A stretch of 64,000 nt of DNA from Diplodia intermedia (taxonomy: Eukaryota > Ascomycota > Dothideomycetes > Botryosphaeriales > Botryosphaeriaceae): assembly GCA_021495925.1 (NCBI GenBank), contig JAKEKT010000128.1, positions 1 to 64,000 on the forward strand, written 5' to 3'. Shown here piece after piece: positions 46,896 to 57,943 of the stretch; the stretch's first letter is position 1, and the number at the start of each line of letters is the position of its first letter. The position numbers were made by a program, and so were the translations under genes. The notes below the pieces were generated by a model. The model saw only the letters and a program-made list of their open reading frames with translations. It was not told the origin of the DNA and did not search any database.

Positions 46896-47571
46896 GGCTG
46901 GTCAGGCTGGATGTCCGTATGATCGCGTTGGGCGCAGTGAGACTCCGGTCACGCAGCGCAAATGGAGGCGCAAGGAGAGGACAGCGAATGCAAGCTACCG
47001 GCTGCGCGGACGCGTTGTGCTGCGAGATCGGGCGTAAGACATGTGTGGACGGCGCGGCAGAGACGGAGGACGCGGAGGGAGGTGCTGCGACGGGTCTGCT
47101 CGAGGCGTGAGCCAGCTGGCGCGTCTCGCCGCTGCAACCTCTGGAGGTGATGTTGAAGGTCGCGCTAGTGCATGTGGCCCGTGCGCTTTCCCCACGCGCT
47201 CAGCGCCTTCCCCGATCGACCAGCAGCTGGTCGTGCACCTTCGAAGCCACCCTATGAGCACTATCCATGCGGCTCATCGCGCCCCTCACCGCATCGCGAC
47301 ACGCCTTCCCAGCAGAAACGCGCCTCCGCCGAGACCCGGACGGCGTCAGGCTCTCCCGCGGTCACGTGCTCTGTCCTGATGATGCCATTCGCCATACTCC
47401 GACTAAACGCGTTCATTGGGAAGGCGCTCGCGCCTTAAGTGGGGTGTAGTCCCACGTAATCCGTCCCCTTCGGACCGCAGCCCTCTCGCTCGCTCGACGT
47501 ATTTTCTACAACTCCCGTCGTACCTGGCGCCATCCCTCCCGTGCGCAACAGCCGCTAAGCCGCCGCATACC
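46896..47571. other. Divergent promoter region
   Basis: About 680 nt shared by the Nto1 gene (minus) and the cystinosin-type gene (plus). No consensus TATA box stands out. CT-rich stretches near 47470-47500 fit a transcription start zone for the plus-strand gene. Confidence 0.5.
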
Positions 47572-48669
47572 ATGGCTTCACCCGAAGTCGTCTACTTTGC
47601 CCAGGCCCTCTCACGGGTTCTGGGCTGGGCTTAGTATGCTAGCGTGGTGATCTCCCGTACCTGTACCAACGCTGACTGAACTCAAGCTTCCTGTGCTGGT
47701 CAGGGTCCTTCTACCCCCAACCGCTCATGAACTGGCGTCGGAAGTCAACGCTTGGATTTGGTATCGACTTTCCTACCCTCAACATCCTTGGCTTTGTTGC
47801 GTACACTGTCTCTACCGCGGCAACGCTTTGGTCGCCGACCATCCGGGCACAATACGCGGCTCGGTATCCGGTCGCTCCGGAACCCACCGTCCGCTTCAAC
47901 GATTTTGCTTTTGCGTTGCACGCCTTCATCATGTCCATCATCATCTACACCCAGTTTTGGCTGAAGGCTTGGGGCTTCAAAGTCGGTGCCGACCAGAAGA
48001 TGAGTTCTCTCGCCAAGGGCATCTTCTGGGGCAACATTGTCGGAGTGATCATTGTGATTCTTGTGGTCTGGGCTAAGGGCAATGATGGTGGATACGATGC
48101 CAGTGGCTGGGCATGGATCGATGTGGTACGTATTCTCTGTCCTGTCATGTGTCAAGCTCAAAACACTCGTGGCACACACAAGCGCTCTTGCGCTTTGAGC
48201 ACCTTGTCGTCCAGATGAATTCTGCAACTGCCTCGGATGGTCCCTACGCTGGGGCTTTCCGACGGCCATCATATTCTGTACGAAAAGATTCTTGCAAGCT
48301 AACTGGTTGTTCAAGATTTACGCCGTCGGATACGTCAAGCTCGTGGTGACTGTCGTTAAATACGTTCCACAGGTGTGGCTGAACTACAAGCGAAAGTCCA
48401 CCATTGGGTTCAGTATTGGTGGGATGTTACTGGATTTCTCTGGCGGCATACTGTCCAATCTCCAGCTGATCATCGACTCCTCCCTGGAGGCAGATTGGTC
48501 TGGAATTACCGGAAACCCTGTCAAGTTCGGCCTAGCAAACGTGAGCATCATATTCGATGTCATATTCATTATTCAGCACTACGTGGTATATCGGCACGCG
48601 ACAGAGGACGAAGAAAGCGACGAGGAATCCAACGGCGAAAGGCGGCATTTGTTGAGCGCCGAGTCATAG
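47572..48669 (+). CDS. Cystinosin-type PQ-loop transporter
   Basis: Three exons (47572-47633, 47687-48125, 48316-48669) give 284 residues. About seven hydrophobic helices are present and two PQ-loop motifs: FYPQPLMNWRRKSTLGF in the first half and YVPQVWLNYKRKSTIGFSI in the second. The KSTxG followed by a hydrophobic residue after each PQ loop is typical of cystinosin (human CTNS, yeast Ers1). These proteins export cystine from the lysosome or vacuole together with protons. Asp residues inside helices that couple protons are in place (GIDFPT, LLDFSGG). The protein ends in an acidic and Glu/Ser-rich tail. Exon 2 to 3 joining skips a 190-nt intron (GTACGT donor, TTCAAG acceptor) and gives WAWIDVIYAVGYVKL. 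Confidence 0.88.
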
Positions 48670-50221
48670 CTCATTTCCTGAAGCTCGAGCTAGATGGCTG
48701 CGCATCGTGGGATTCGTCACCAGGCGCGTGGACATTTTAGAGACGATGGTTAGCCCCTTCGGACAATATTTAGATATTTCATGCAGCTGCCTTGACTTGT
48801 CGCTGACTAGATCTGCAAGCGTAGGCTGTCTTCGTCCTCGATGGGATGACGATTTGATCACATCGCCTCTGTGTTTGTCGATTGCGGTTAATTTGTATTA
48901 GCGGCGCTGTGCAGTGACGCTAAGCGGCGAGCTAAGAGACGGAGTGATGTCAGCAGCGGACTGGTACCTGAGCGGCTCGGCCTCCTGCCTCGTCAATGTC
49001 GTGGCTTGCTCCCCGAAGCTGAGGAAACCGAAGCGAAAGGGGGCTAGAGTTCCTGTCTCGACATCCCAAGAATCTTCACGGCCCATCTCGATTCCCGGGT
49101 GCTTTCGGCCTTTTTCGACGACCCCCGGATCGAGCAGCTCAATGAAGAAATTGTCAACATGAACATCCATAAGAGCAACGCCGAAGTTGAGTCAATCGAC
49201 ACTCGGGGCCCACCGCTCGGAATGAGGATCTGACCTGAGTGGCGCGCATAGCCCGACCGTTGTTCCCAATGCCTGGTACAGCTGTCGGCAAAACGGCCTC
49301 CTTGAGCCAAGGTTCTGACGGAAAACATCTGCTCCAAGCTCAGTAGAGCCTGGTAGATTGCGCTAGTCGTCTAATAGTCGTGGCCCTAGGTGTGGCGCGG
49401 TCGTCACGGTGGAGCTGAAGACGATCCGGCACGGCAGAAAGTTTGCTGGCCAGGTGGTGGAAACGACTTATCGAAATCGAAGGTCAGACGGACACTCCGG
49501 CCGATTGAGTTTGCCTGAATTGAGGCGTGTGCGAAGACCAAAGAGATGATCAGAGCAAGGGGGGATGCCAGAAAAAGCAATGCGCCGGCGAACCCTTGCC
49601 AAAGATCGTCTGCCGGCGCATGAGCTCCGTGTGCCCACGGCCCGACAAGTCTGGCCACAAGCATCGGCAGCACGAAGTGAGGGAGTCGGCCATGCAGTAC
49701 GTCACCGCCGGCGCTGTGCCTCGCCGGCCGGCGCGAGTCAGGCCGTCAGTTGCTCGGTTTCAGTGCTGCAGAGCACACCTGGGGGCCTTGTCTGACTGCT
49801 GGGGGTTGTGCAGGATTGAGTGAGCTGACGAGGTTCGGGGTTGTCGCAGCTGGAAAAGAAAGCATTTTGCGGCTCGCAGGCTGTGCACGCCGCTGGGGGA
49901 GCCGGCCCGCTCCCAATTGGTCCTCAAGGATCTCGTTCCCGCCAGCCCAGAGCAGAGCCCGGTCCCAGAGAACACCGGGCCCCGCGATTCGGACTCTTAG
50001 CGGGGGCTTCACCTGCATCGGCCTTCGCAAGCTGCCATCGAGACCCTGCCTTTCCCCCAGCGCCGGGTGGTTGATTAATATAGCGCCCGCGTGCTGCGCT
50101 CCGTTTTGGTACGTTGTGGGTCTGGCCGAGTTGCCCTGCCGTCCTTCTTCTACTCGGCTGCCCTCCACCGTCCGCGAAACACTTTGCCTTCATCGCCTTC
50201 CACTCTTTTGGTCTCGAGCTC
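48670..50221. other. Intergenic 1.5 kb, no supportable gene
   Basis: Upstream region of the RGS-LOV gene and 3' flank of the cystinosin-type gene. Overlapping frames of 60-140 codons in both strands have no features. Confidence 0.5.
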
Positions 50222-52965
50222 ATGTCGTCTTTTCAAGCCTTCCGCCGCTTCAACAACAAGCGAAGTTCTGCTCCCAAGATCTACTCGGGTCAGGACTCGT
50301 CTGCTCGCGCCAGCCGTTCCACCACCAGCATCTCCCCGAGCATGACGAGCGTCGACGACCATCGGCCCAGTACAGCCTTCAGGCAAGAACCGCCTGTGCA
50401 AAAACACATGGCCAATGAGAGTCACACCGTAGTGCAGGATTTCCAGGATCGCCAGGCGTCAACGGCGTCTCAATCCCCCAACGGCACCAATCCTCCGCAA
50501 GCAATAGTCTCAAGCACTTTCGACATGAGCTCTGAAGACGAAGAGGCGGCTGTCATTGCAAACCGCAGTATCAATATACCAACCAGGACAACGTGAGTTG
50601 TTTCCTCCAGTGCGATTGCTTTTTCTTTTCCGAAACAAGAAAAAGGAAAACGCATGCATGCCGAAGAAAGGTCATTTGTGCTGATTCTCATTGAACTCGG
50701 CAGCAGCATTGAGGGATCCAAGCGCAATTTCTCCAGACCCAAGAGTCGCGAGTTTGGTACAGCTCCTGGCTCAACCTCCACCACGCCGGAATCGAAAGAG
50801 CGCAGCTCCACTGAGAAAAGCTCTGCCGACTCTGTCATGTCTTACGAAACGAAGGCTAGCTCGGTCGGGACCATTCCGCCACTGCAAACGAAGCCCGGTG
50901 CAGAAGACGATGGTAGACTCGAGCCACTTATAGAGGACGACCCAAGCAACTTCGACCTTGTTGGCCCCGACGAACACGCGAGCAAGGACTATTCTCTCGA
51001 AGCACGGTCCGAGAAAATCCTGTCCAAGGAGCATCTGCAAGCCATCTTCTCAGATCCGGCTCTTTTGAACAAGTTCACTGCGTTCCTTAGCGCCTACAAA
51101 CCCAAATCCCTACCGCTTCTTGTTTATTATCTGGATGCTTTGAAGGCTCTTCGAGCGATCAATTATGCCAATGCGGTGGCAGAGGCGCTTGAACCAATTG
51201 ACGATTTGGATTTCACCTCGGACCTGGCGAGACCGACGATTAACACCGTCCTTGAGGAAAAGGCCCAGCGCGCTTTTGATCAACTCGCCCAAGAAGACCT
51301 TCCTGCGTACGTCAGCTTTGTGTGGGTTCAAGTCGTCAGCCTGAGCATCCAGATGAGAATCACGGGAACCTTGCCTCCACATTTGAGAGAGGCGTCCGAA
51401 GGACTGGCAGAAACATTCTGTCTCACGGACCCGTCCAGGAAAGACAATCCCATTATCTTTGCCTCCGAAGGTTAGACAGCCCCTCTGGATCGCAGCTCGC
51501 ACGTCTGACGTATTTTAGAATTTCATCGCACAACCCAGTATGGCGTCAGCTATGCAATTGGACGCAATTGCCGCTTTTTGCAGGGCCCGCGAACAAATCC
51601 GTTTTCCGTGAAACGGTTGAGCAAAGCGGTTCGAGAAGGCACGGAAATCAACGAGCTGATATTGAACTAGTCAGTCTCCTCCACGTACTCTCTTTTTTTT
51701 TCCTTTCCGCCACTGACATGCAGCCAGCCGACGTGACGGATCAACATTCCTCAACCTTTTGATGATGGCTCCCCTGATGGACAACAGGGGTAGAGTCAGG
51801 TACTTCATCGGATCACAGGTGGACGTAAGCGGCCTCGCCAAAGAATGCACCGACCTCCCGGCATTGAGACGGCTGCTCGCCAAAGAAGGAGACATAGAGC
51901 TGGACGACGACGAGCACGTCCCTAACGAGCAGGAAAAGGACGAGTTCCATGCACTAAGCGAGATGTTCAACCAAGGAGAGATCGAGACAGTGCGGAAGAC
52001 GGGTGGGAACATGCACCGCGAGCACGTGGAAGATGACGACACGACTTCAATGTATCATCAGCCACGGCTGCTCATCAAAGACAGCCCTCCTCTTGGCGCC
52101 GGCTCAGAGATCTTCGGCAAGGTGAGGAACAATGGGAAGCTAGCCGGGATCTACAGCCACGTAAGTGCACAATTCACATGTGCTAAACTCGAAGAAAATT
52201 GACGTCTGGACACAGTATCTTCTCGTCCGACCGGCCCCCTCGCTCCGCATCCTCTTCACTTCGCCCTCTCTTCGCGTGCCGGGTATCCTGCAGTCCGCGT
52301 TCATGGACCGGATCGGCGGCAGCTCGAGGGTTCGCGAAGAACTGGAGCAGGCACTCGCATCCGGGCGTGGCGTCACCGCCAAGGTGCGGTGGCTGGCCAG
52401 CATGCGTTCGGATGACGAGGGCCGCAGCCGTTGGATCCACTGCACGCCGCTGCTCGGGCAGAACGGCAGCGTCGGCGTGTGGATGATTGTGCTCGTCGAC
52501 GACCACGCCAGCACCGCCGCCCGCAAGTTCCGCCCGCCGCCGGCCGTGGCGAGGATAATCGGCGGGAACAGGCAGTACAACAACAGCCACGTCGGCGTCG
52601 GTGGAGGCGCGAACAGATCGGAACCCCGCAGTCCCAGCATGCAGTCAACGGCCCGCGGAGGAGGAGGAGGAGGAGGAGGAGGCGGCGGCGGACCAGCCGC
52701 CCCGGCGCCTTCTGTCGGCCGTGGCCGCAACCCCGTTCCCATCATCGACTCGACGGCCGTCAACAGCAAGTTCGAGCGGGCTCTCACCGAGGACGAATTC
52801 GACCGCCGGATCGAGGAGCGCGACCGTCTCTTGGGCCTTGGGAGTCCGCCGTTGACGTCGCGATCCCCGCGTCTGTATGCCGACCAGCTGGGTCGGACCG
52901 TTAGCCCGCATCCTCCCGGAACTGCTGGCAGCGGCGCCAATTCGATGGACTCGTTCCGCATATGA
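50222..52965 (+). CDS. RGS-LOV blue-light receptor
   Basis: Five exons (50222-50592, about 50704-51470, 51519-51669, 51728-52160, 52216-52965) give about 823 residues. Residues 1-220 are disordered and Ser-rich. About 228-370 is a regulator-of-G-protein-signalling-like helical domain (LSKEHLQAIFSDPALLNKFTAF ... LPAYVSFVWVQVVSLS). A LOV domain follows at about 372-466 with the canonical flavin signature GRNCRFLQG; Cys397 is the expected photo-adduct cysteine. The later LOV words NYRRDGSTFLNLLMMAPL and YFIGSQVDVSG are also intact. Next come a short basic helix (LPALRRLLAKE), an acidic linker, and a PAS-like region at about 575-670 (YLLVRPAPSLRILFTSP ... VWMIVLVDD). A 12-Gly tract and a charged tail end the protein. 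The order RGS then LOV is that of fungal RGS-LOV proteins such as Botrytis BcLOV4, in which light drives membrane binding. The splice site opening exon 2 could also lie 3 nt further on (50707). The exon 2 donor is the less usual GTTAGA. Confidence 0.88.
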
Positions 52966-53625
52966 TGACATTGAGGATGGTCGGCTTTCTTTGCGTTTTG
53001 TCGCTGGAGGAGATGCTGAGTGGCGCAAGTGGTTGCGCCACCTCCAGCTTGACGATTATTTTGTTTTGTGCTGTATCACGTCGTGTTTTGCTGAGTGGCT
53101 ATACCCATGGAGGCCGGTGGCTTTTTGCGTTTTGGTTGCATATACATATTTAGCTGTAAACATATGGTATAGTACCTTTATATATACAATTTAAACCGAG
53201 CGTTCTACGGCACGCGTGTCTGATTCTGTTTTCTCCTTTTCCTTGCCTGTTCGCGAAGTGCCTGCAAATTGATGCCATGGCTAATGGCCGATTGGTTCGT
53301 ATTCAATGGTTTGGTTCTGCTTGTACAAGATTAAGAGATCACGATCCGTTGGAATGTCAATTTTTCGGTGAACCCAGAAACGAAGCTAGAGGTGGTGACA
53401 GCCCAGTACCTGCTGCTGAACAATCTACAGCGTGCATGCGCTTGGGCTGTAGGGCTGAACAAGGCGCAGGCAGGCCGGGGAGGGGGACCCTTGCAACGTC
53501 AGAGCGCGGCGCGTCACGACGATCGGCCTTTCTCCCCGCCAAATCGCTCCCCCAAAATTCCACCACCGCCGCAACCTCGCGATCGCCCCATCGACGCGCC
53601 GCGCCTCCGCCCCCCGCTGCCGACC
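52966..53625. other. Intergenic, no gene seen
   Basis: About 660 nt between the RGS-LOV and Naa20 genes, both on the plus strand. The AT-rich first part fits a 3' UTR; ATATATAC lies near 53180. Confidence 0.5.
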
Positions 53626-54348
53626 ATGGCGTCCATCCGGCCAATGACGCCAATGGACCTCCTCCACTTCAACGAGTGCAACCTCGACCCGCTCACCGAG
53701 ACGTACAACGTCAGCTTCTACCTCGACTACCTGACCAAGTGGCCGCACCTGTGCAAGGTCATTGAGGGCCCGCACGGCAAGATCGAGGGATACAGTACGA
53801 GCACCCAGCTCCCCACCTCCTCCTCGTCGGCGCCCCCATCCATCCCAACGAGCGAACCGAAAAAGTAAACAAGGGCCACACACACTAACCACCACCGCCG
53901 CCTCCCGCGCGGCGCACCCCAAAAAACAATAGTCATGGGCAAAACCGAATCGTCGCCGTACCCGGCGCCCGTCCAACCGTACGCGCCGTCGACGAACCCG
54001 AACCCGAACTACCTGCCGTGGCACGGGCACATCACCTGCCTGACGGTGGCGCCGTCGGCGCGGCGGCTGGGGCACGCGACGCGGCTGACGCAGCTGCTCG
54101 AGCAGGCGTGCGACGCCGAGCGCGCGTGGTTCGTCGACCTGTTCGTGCGCGCCGAGAACGTCGTCGCCCAGCGCCTGTACGAGGGCATGGGCTACTCCGT
54201 CTACCGCCGCGTCGTCGGCTACTACAACGACGACTCCGACGCCTTCGACATGCGCAAGCCGCTGAGCAGGGACGTTGCGCGCGAGACGGTCCGCGAGGGC
54301 GAGGGCCAGGGGAAGGAGGTTAGGGTCGGCCCGGATGAGGTGTGGTGA
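53626..54348 (+). CDS. NAA20: Naa20/Nat3, catalytic subunit of N-terminal acetyltransferase NatB
   Basis: Two exons (53626-53794 and 53933-54348) across a 138-nt intron give 194 residues. The protein is a compact GNAT fold. It opens with MASIRPMTPMDLLHFNECNLDPLTETYNVSFYLDYL, the nearly invariant start of Naa20. It continues through GKIEGYIMGK, then WHGHITCLTVAPSARRLGHATRL, where RRLGHA is the acetyl-CoA phosphate-binding turn, and ends the fold with LFVRAENVVAQRLYEGMGYSVYRRVVGYY. NatB acetylates proteins that begin Met-Asp, Met-Glu, Met-Asn or Met-Gln, working with the Naa25/Mdm20 ribosome anchor. The insert of about 22 residues before WHGH (PYPAPVQPYAPSTNPNPNYL) is Pro/Asn-rich and is a lineage feature. 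The intron join is certain because it completes GYIMGK. Confidence 0.93.
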
Positions 54349-54935
54349 GAGAGAAGGGGAGAGAGAGAGCGATTGGTGGTGGTGGTGGTGGTGGTGGTGG
54401 TGGGTAAAAAAAGACCTTTTTGGAAATTAAAACGGAAAAACGCGCAATGGGGCGCGCGCGTAGACTTGGACACCTTTTTCCGATGGCTGTACATTTTTGG
54501 GAGGCTTGAGATGGGGATGGGGATGGTGATGGTGATGGAAGAGAGGGTGCCATGGGTTTGCCCCGCCAGGCTCGCCCCGAAGCTTGTTGCATATGACGTG
54601 GGAAGCAAAAGACGGCTGGGAAGAGGCTTGCTGCATGGGTCAGACAGGCACGTAGCTGAGCCGCACCAGGCCTTCATATACAGCCGTCAGAGGAACAAAA
54701 AAGATATCAAGATGCCCTGTTGAGACTATCACATACATACTAGAATTTGCTTTTTATACGAGAACAATATACCATCACGATTTTAGAGCCTATACCCTCG
54801 TTTCCCACGATACCGCAATTTTTTTTCCGTAGCTTCTGCTCCGACATGTCACGGCCTCCGTGCCAGCATCCAAACTCGCACGAGATCAACTCTTCCTTCC
54901 CTTCCAACCCTCTCCCATCGCCGCTCCCCCGTCCT
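54349..54935. other. Convergent intergenic region with a GGT microsatellite
   Basis: Holds the 3' flanks of the Naa20 gene and the TPR gene. A (TGG)n run of about nine units lies at 54374-54402. No gene is seen. Confidence 0.6.
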
Positions 54936-56915
54936 CTACACCGCCGCCGCCGCCCCAAGCATCTTCAACACATGCCCGGCGAGCAAATCGCTCAACAGCT
55001 CGTCCTCCCTCATCTCCTGCACCGCCTGCACCACCACCTCCCTCGCCTCCTCCCCACCACCACCACCGATCCCGCCACCCCTCAACACCGCCGAAACCCC
55101 CCTCTTCCCCCTCGCCTCCACCTCCTCCTCCGCGCACTGCACCCCCACCGCCCTCGCCCTCCGCTCCGCCTCCTCCCAACACCGTTCCGCCCTCCGCGCC
55201 TGCGCCACCGCGGCGGCAACGCTGCCCGCACCGCCGGGGACGGCGCCGCGGAGCCGCCAGTGCACGTCGCCGAGGGCGATGTACAGCTGCGGCGCTTTGT
55301 CGGCGGCAGCGGGAGAAGAAACAGAAGAAGAAAGAGTGGTGGTGAGGACGTGGTACGCGCGCTTCAGCGCGTCGGCGTGCACGGCGGCGGCGTCGGTGGC
55401 TTCGTGCAGGGCTGCAGCAGGGGCAGGGGCGCCGGGGTCCGTTGACGATGCGTCGCCGTCGTCGGCGCCTTCTTGGGTGGATGGCGCTTGGTTCAGGTAC
55501 GCGGACTCGGCTTGGGCGTCGGCGGGGGGAGCGGTGGCGGTGGCGAGGGCGGAGAGGGCGTCGATGAGGGCGCTGCGCGCGTCGGCGGGGTCGGGGAGCG
55601 AGGTGGTGGTGGTGGTGTTGGCGTCGTCGTCGGTTATGGCGGCGAATTTGGCCAGCACGGTGGCGTACCAGGACGCGGCGCTGCGCTCGCCGCGGCGGAA
55701 CTCGGCCTCGCTGATGGTGGAGAAGAGGCGGGCTTGGGCGAGGGCGCTTTCGGCGATGGCGGAGTCGTGCTCGCTGGGTTGGGCTGGGGTGGGCTTGGGT
55801 GGGGCGGCGGAGAGGCTGAGGGAGAGGGTGGGCGTGGGTTTCTCTGCGGAAGGAGTGTTAGTTGGAGGGCGGCTCTGTGACATGAGGGGCCCCGTACCAG
55901 GTTCCGGGACTGTGCGGTCCAGCTTCTCGAAGTATGGCTGAAGGGCACCGGATGTGAAGAAGCCAACGACGGTTTCGACGTCTTTGGCGATAGCATCCAG
56001 ATCCTCGGCAGGCATAACACCAAGGAGATCGGCAAGCGTGTTTGCCATGAAGAAGACAGAGTCGAGAATGGCGCTTTCGGTCACGGCCTCCTCGACATTG
56101 GCGTACTCCTCTGCAGAGGAGCCCAAAGATGGCGTCTGCGCCGAGGGTGGAATAGCCTCAGCAGGTGCATCCTGGTTTCCGGAGTTTGCTGCAAGGAAGG
56201 CGGCTTGTAACGACTCATACTCCTGGACCTGCCTTTCAAGGCAGCGGCGGATGCACTGCACAGATTCTTGAAGCAGCGGGACAGCCTCGCCCTTGTTCAC
56301 GCGGTCGGCAAGGTCGGATAGGACGTTGGCCGTGTTGAACAGGATGTCAAGGTTGTCGGGATTCAGTGAAATGGCAAATCGATGTGACTCCAGGGCTTGT
56401 CGAAGAAGGTCGACGAGAGGAGGGCCGATTTGTGCGGCGATGCGCAAGTCCTGAGCGATCTGGTACTCCAGCAACGCCCTATGGCGTGCATCAGCTCACG
56501 ATCAATGTAATGAATGCAGCTGGCTGGGAAGTACGAATGCGCGAGAATAGACTTGAAACACAAGATTGGAACGAATGAAATGCACGGGAAAGAAAGGAGG
56601 TGCAGCTCAAGGAAGCAAACGCACTTGTTGTAAGCCAGATCGAACGACAGCGGGAACTTCTGCAGGCCGGCGGAATAGGCGTCGACGGCACGCTGGAAGA
56701 AGCGAGCAGATTTGGCAGCATCTCCCGCTCTCCACTTGCCGGCGCTCTTTTCAAACTCATCGGCAGCATCGAGAAAGTCATCCTCGGTCTCGGGTTCCTG
56801 GTGGAGGTTAGTGATGGGCGGGGCGCGACATAATGCTGAGGCATACGGGCTCCTTCTTCTTTCCCCGCGCAGCCTGCTTGGCACTGGCCTGGAGGAACTG
56901 CTTCTTTTTGGGCAT
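54936..56915 (-). CDS. TPR-repeat protein
   Basis: Three exons (56847-56915, 56625-56797, 54936-56478) give 594 residues. The N terminus is basic (MPKKKQFLQASAKQAARGKKK). Residues about 24-150 contain tetratricopeptide-type helices. The first joins FLDAADEFEKSAGKWRAGDAAKSARFFQRAVDAYSAGLQKFP to FDLAYNKALLEYQIAQDL across the second intron, and the next is LESHRFAISLNPDNLDILFNTANVLSDLAD. Later helical stretches (HDSAIAESALAQARLFSTISEAEF, SAASWYATVLAKFA, LYIALGDVHWRLRG) are weaker repeats within Ala/Pro/Thr-rich linkers. A role as a cytosolic or nuclear chaperone or scaffold is likely, but the exact orthologue is not recognised. It lies in tandem with, and 208 nt from, the alkyltransferase-like gene, and convergent with the Naa20 gene. 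Confidence 0.8.
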
Positions 56916-57123
56916 GACGGTGCTGATTTGTATCTGCAAATTTCACTAGGTTACAGGCGTTGCAAAGCGCAGGCGGGTGAGGTTGAGAAGAGGTCGAGGC
57001 AGGGCTGAATTTCGGAATCCGAAAATTCGCTTCCGCTGCCCATGACGATCGCGCGCGCTGACTCTCGACGCGACGCGGCCCTTATCTTCTCTTCCCTCCA
57101 CCACCATCGACCATTCCCCAGCT

Positions 57124-57523
57124 TCATGCCTTGAATTCCTCCCACCAGCGCGACCTGTCCACCAGCATGCCTTGGTCGTCGAAACAGACACCCTCGTCGG
57201 CCAGGATTGACAGCTTCTTCTCGCAGTTCTGCCCGCTCGGGACGTTGCGCCAATCTCCTTTGTAACCGCCGATGAACTGGCATCATGTCAGCGGTTGCGG
57301 AGGCCGGCAGCTTAGTGAAGCTCGTTCTTACCCCGCTGCTCGCAATGCACCGATGGCAAGGGATCTCGGGCGCGAATGGATTGCTTCGTAGTGCGCCACC
57401 GACTGCGCGAGCTGAGGAGCCGAGCGCTCGAGCCAGCGCTGCGTAAGATGCGACACGCCCCTCGGGGATCTGCTGGAGCAGCGCGTACACCCGTTCCTGA
57501 TATTCTGTCACGGCTCTCGACAT
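57124..57523 (-). CDS. Short O6-alkylguanine-DNA alkyltransferase-like protein
   Basis: Two exons (57332-57523 and 57124-57276) with a 55-nt intron give 114 residues: only the C-terminal DNA-binding domain of the MGMT family. The pieces are in place: EYQERVYALLQQIPEGRVASYAALARALG, the arginine-finger helix SSARAVGGALRSNP, and the active-site motif PCHRC with Cys56. A C-terminal segment GGYKGDWRNVPSGQNCEKKLSILADEGV follows. In MGMT enzymes the Cys takes the alkyl group from O6-alkylguanine and is used up. The short layout matches fungal alkyltransferase-like proteins (ATL, about 108 residues), but those carry Trp at this position. A second Cys (Cys59) replaces the usual Val. A TATA element 50 nt upstream supports this start over an in-frame ATG at 57616. 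It probably acts in the nucleus on alkylated DNA. Confidence 0.85.
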
Positions 57524-57943
57524 GGTGTTGGTTGGAGACTGGGCTGTTGACGGCGAAGGCGAAGGCCCGGGGCTCTTATATGGGCGAGCGTGGAGCCTTG
57601 TCAGCCCAGTCACCATTCCGCAACTCGTCGTTTATTGGTCACTTCCATAGCAGCGACCCAACGCGCCTCACACACGCCATCACGTGCCGTGCTCTCTGAC
57701 TCTCTCTGACTCTAGCATGCTCAGGAATCACCTATCATGTCTCAATCTCTGTCATAATGATTCGTTGCCGGGCTCCATGGGCATGGGACTCGACCCTTCC
57801 GTTCCAAGCACGCCACCCAACTGAGGCAGGTGCGCTATGACACTCCCTACCCTCCAGACCTCGACCTCTCAGCCGCCCAATCCCCTGCATCTTGTCATCT
57901 CAAATCAAGTTTTTATCTCCATTTCAACCGTAGCTTATCAAGC
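57524..57943. other. Divergent promoter region
   Basis: About 420 nt shared by the alkyltransferase-like gene (minus) and the gene at 57944 (plus). Confidence 0.5.
57575..57582 (-). promoter_or_regulatory. TATA element of the alkyltransferase-like gene
   Basis: On the minus strand CATATAAG lies about 50 nt upstream of the chosen start codon. An alternative start at 57616 would put the TATA inside the coding region, so the shorter protein is favoured. Confidence 0.5.
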
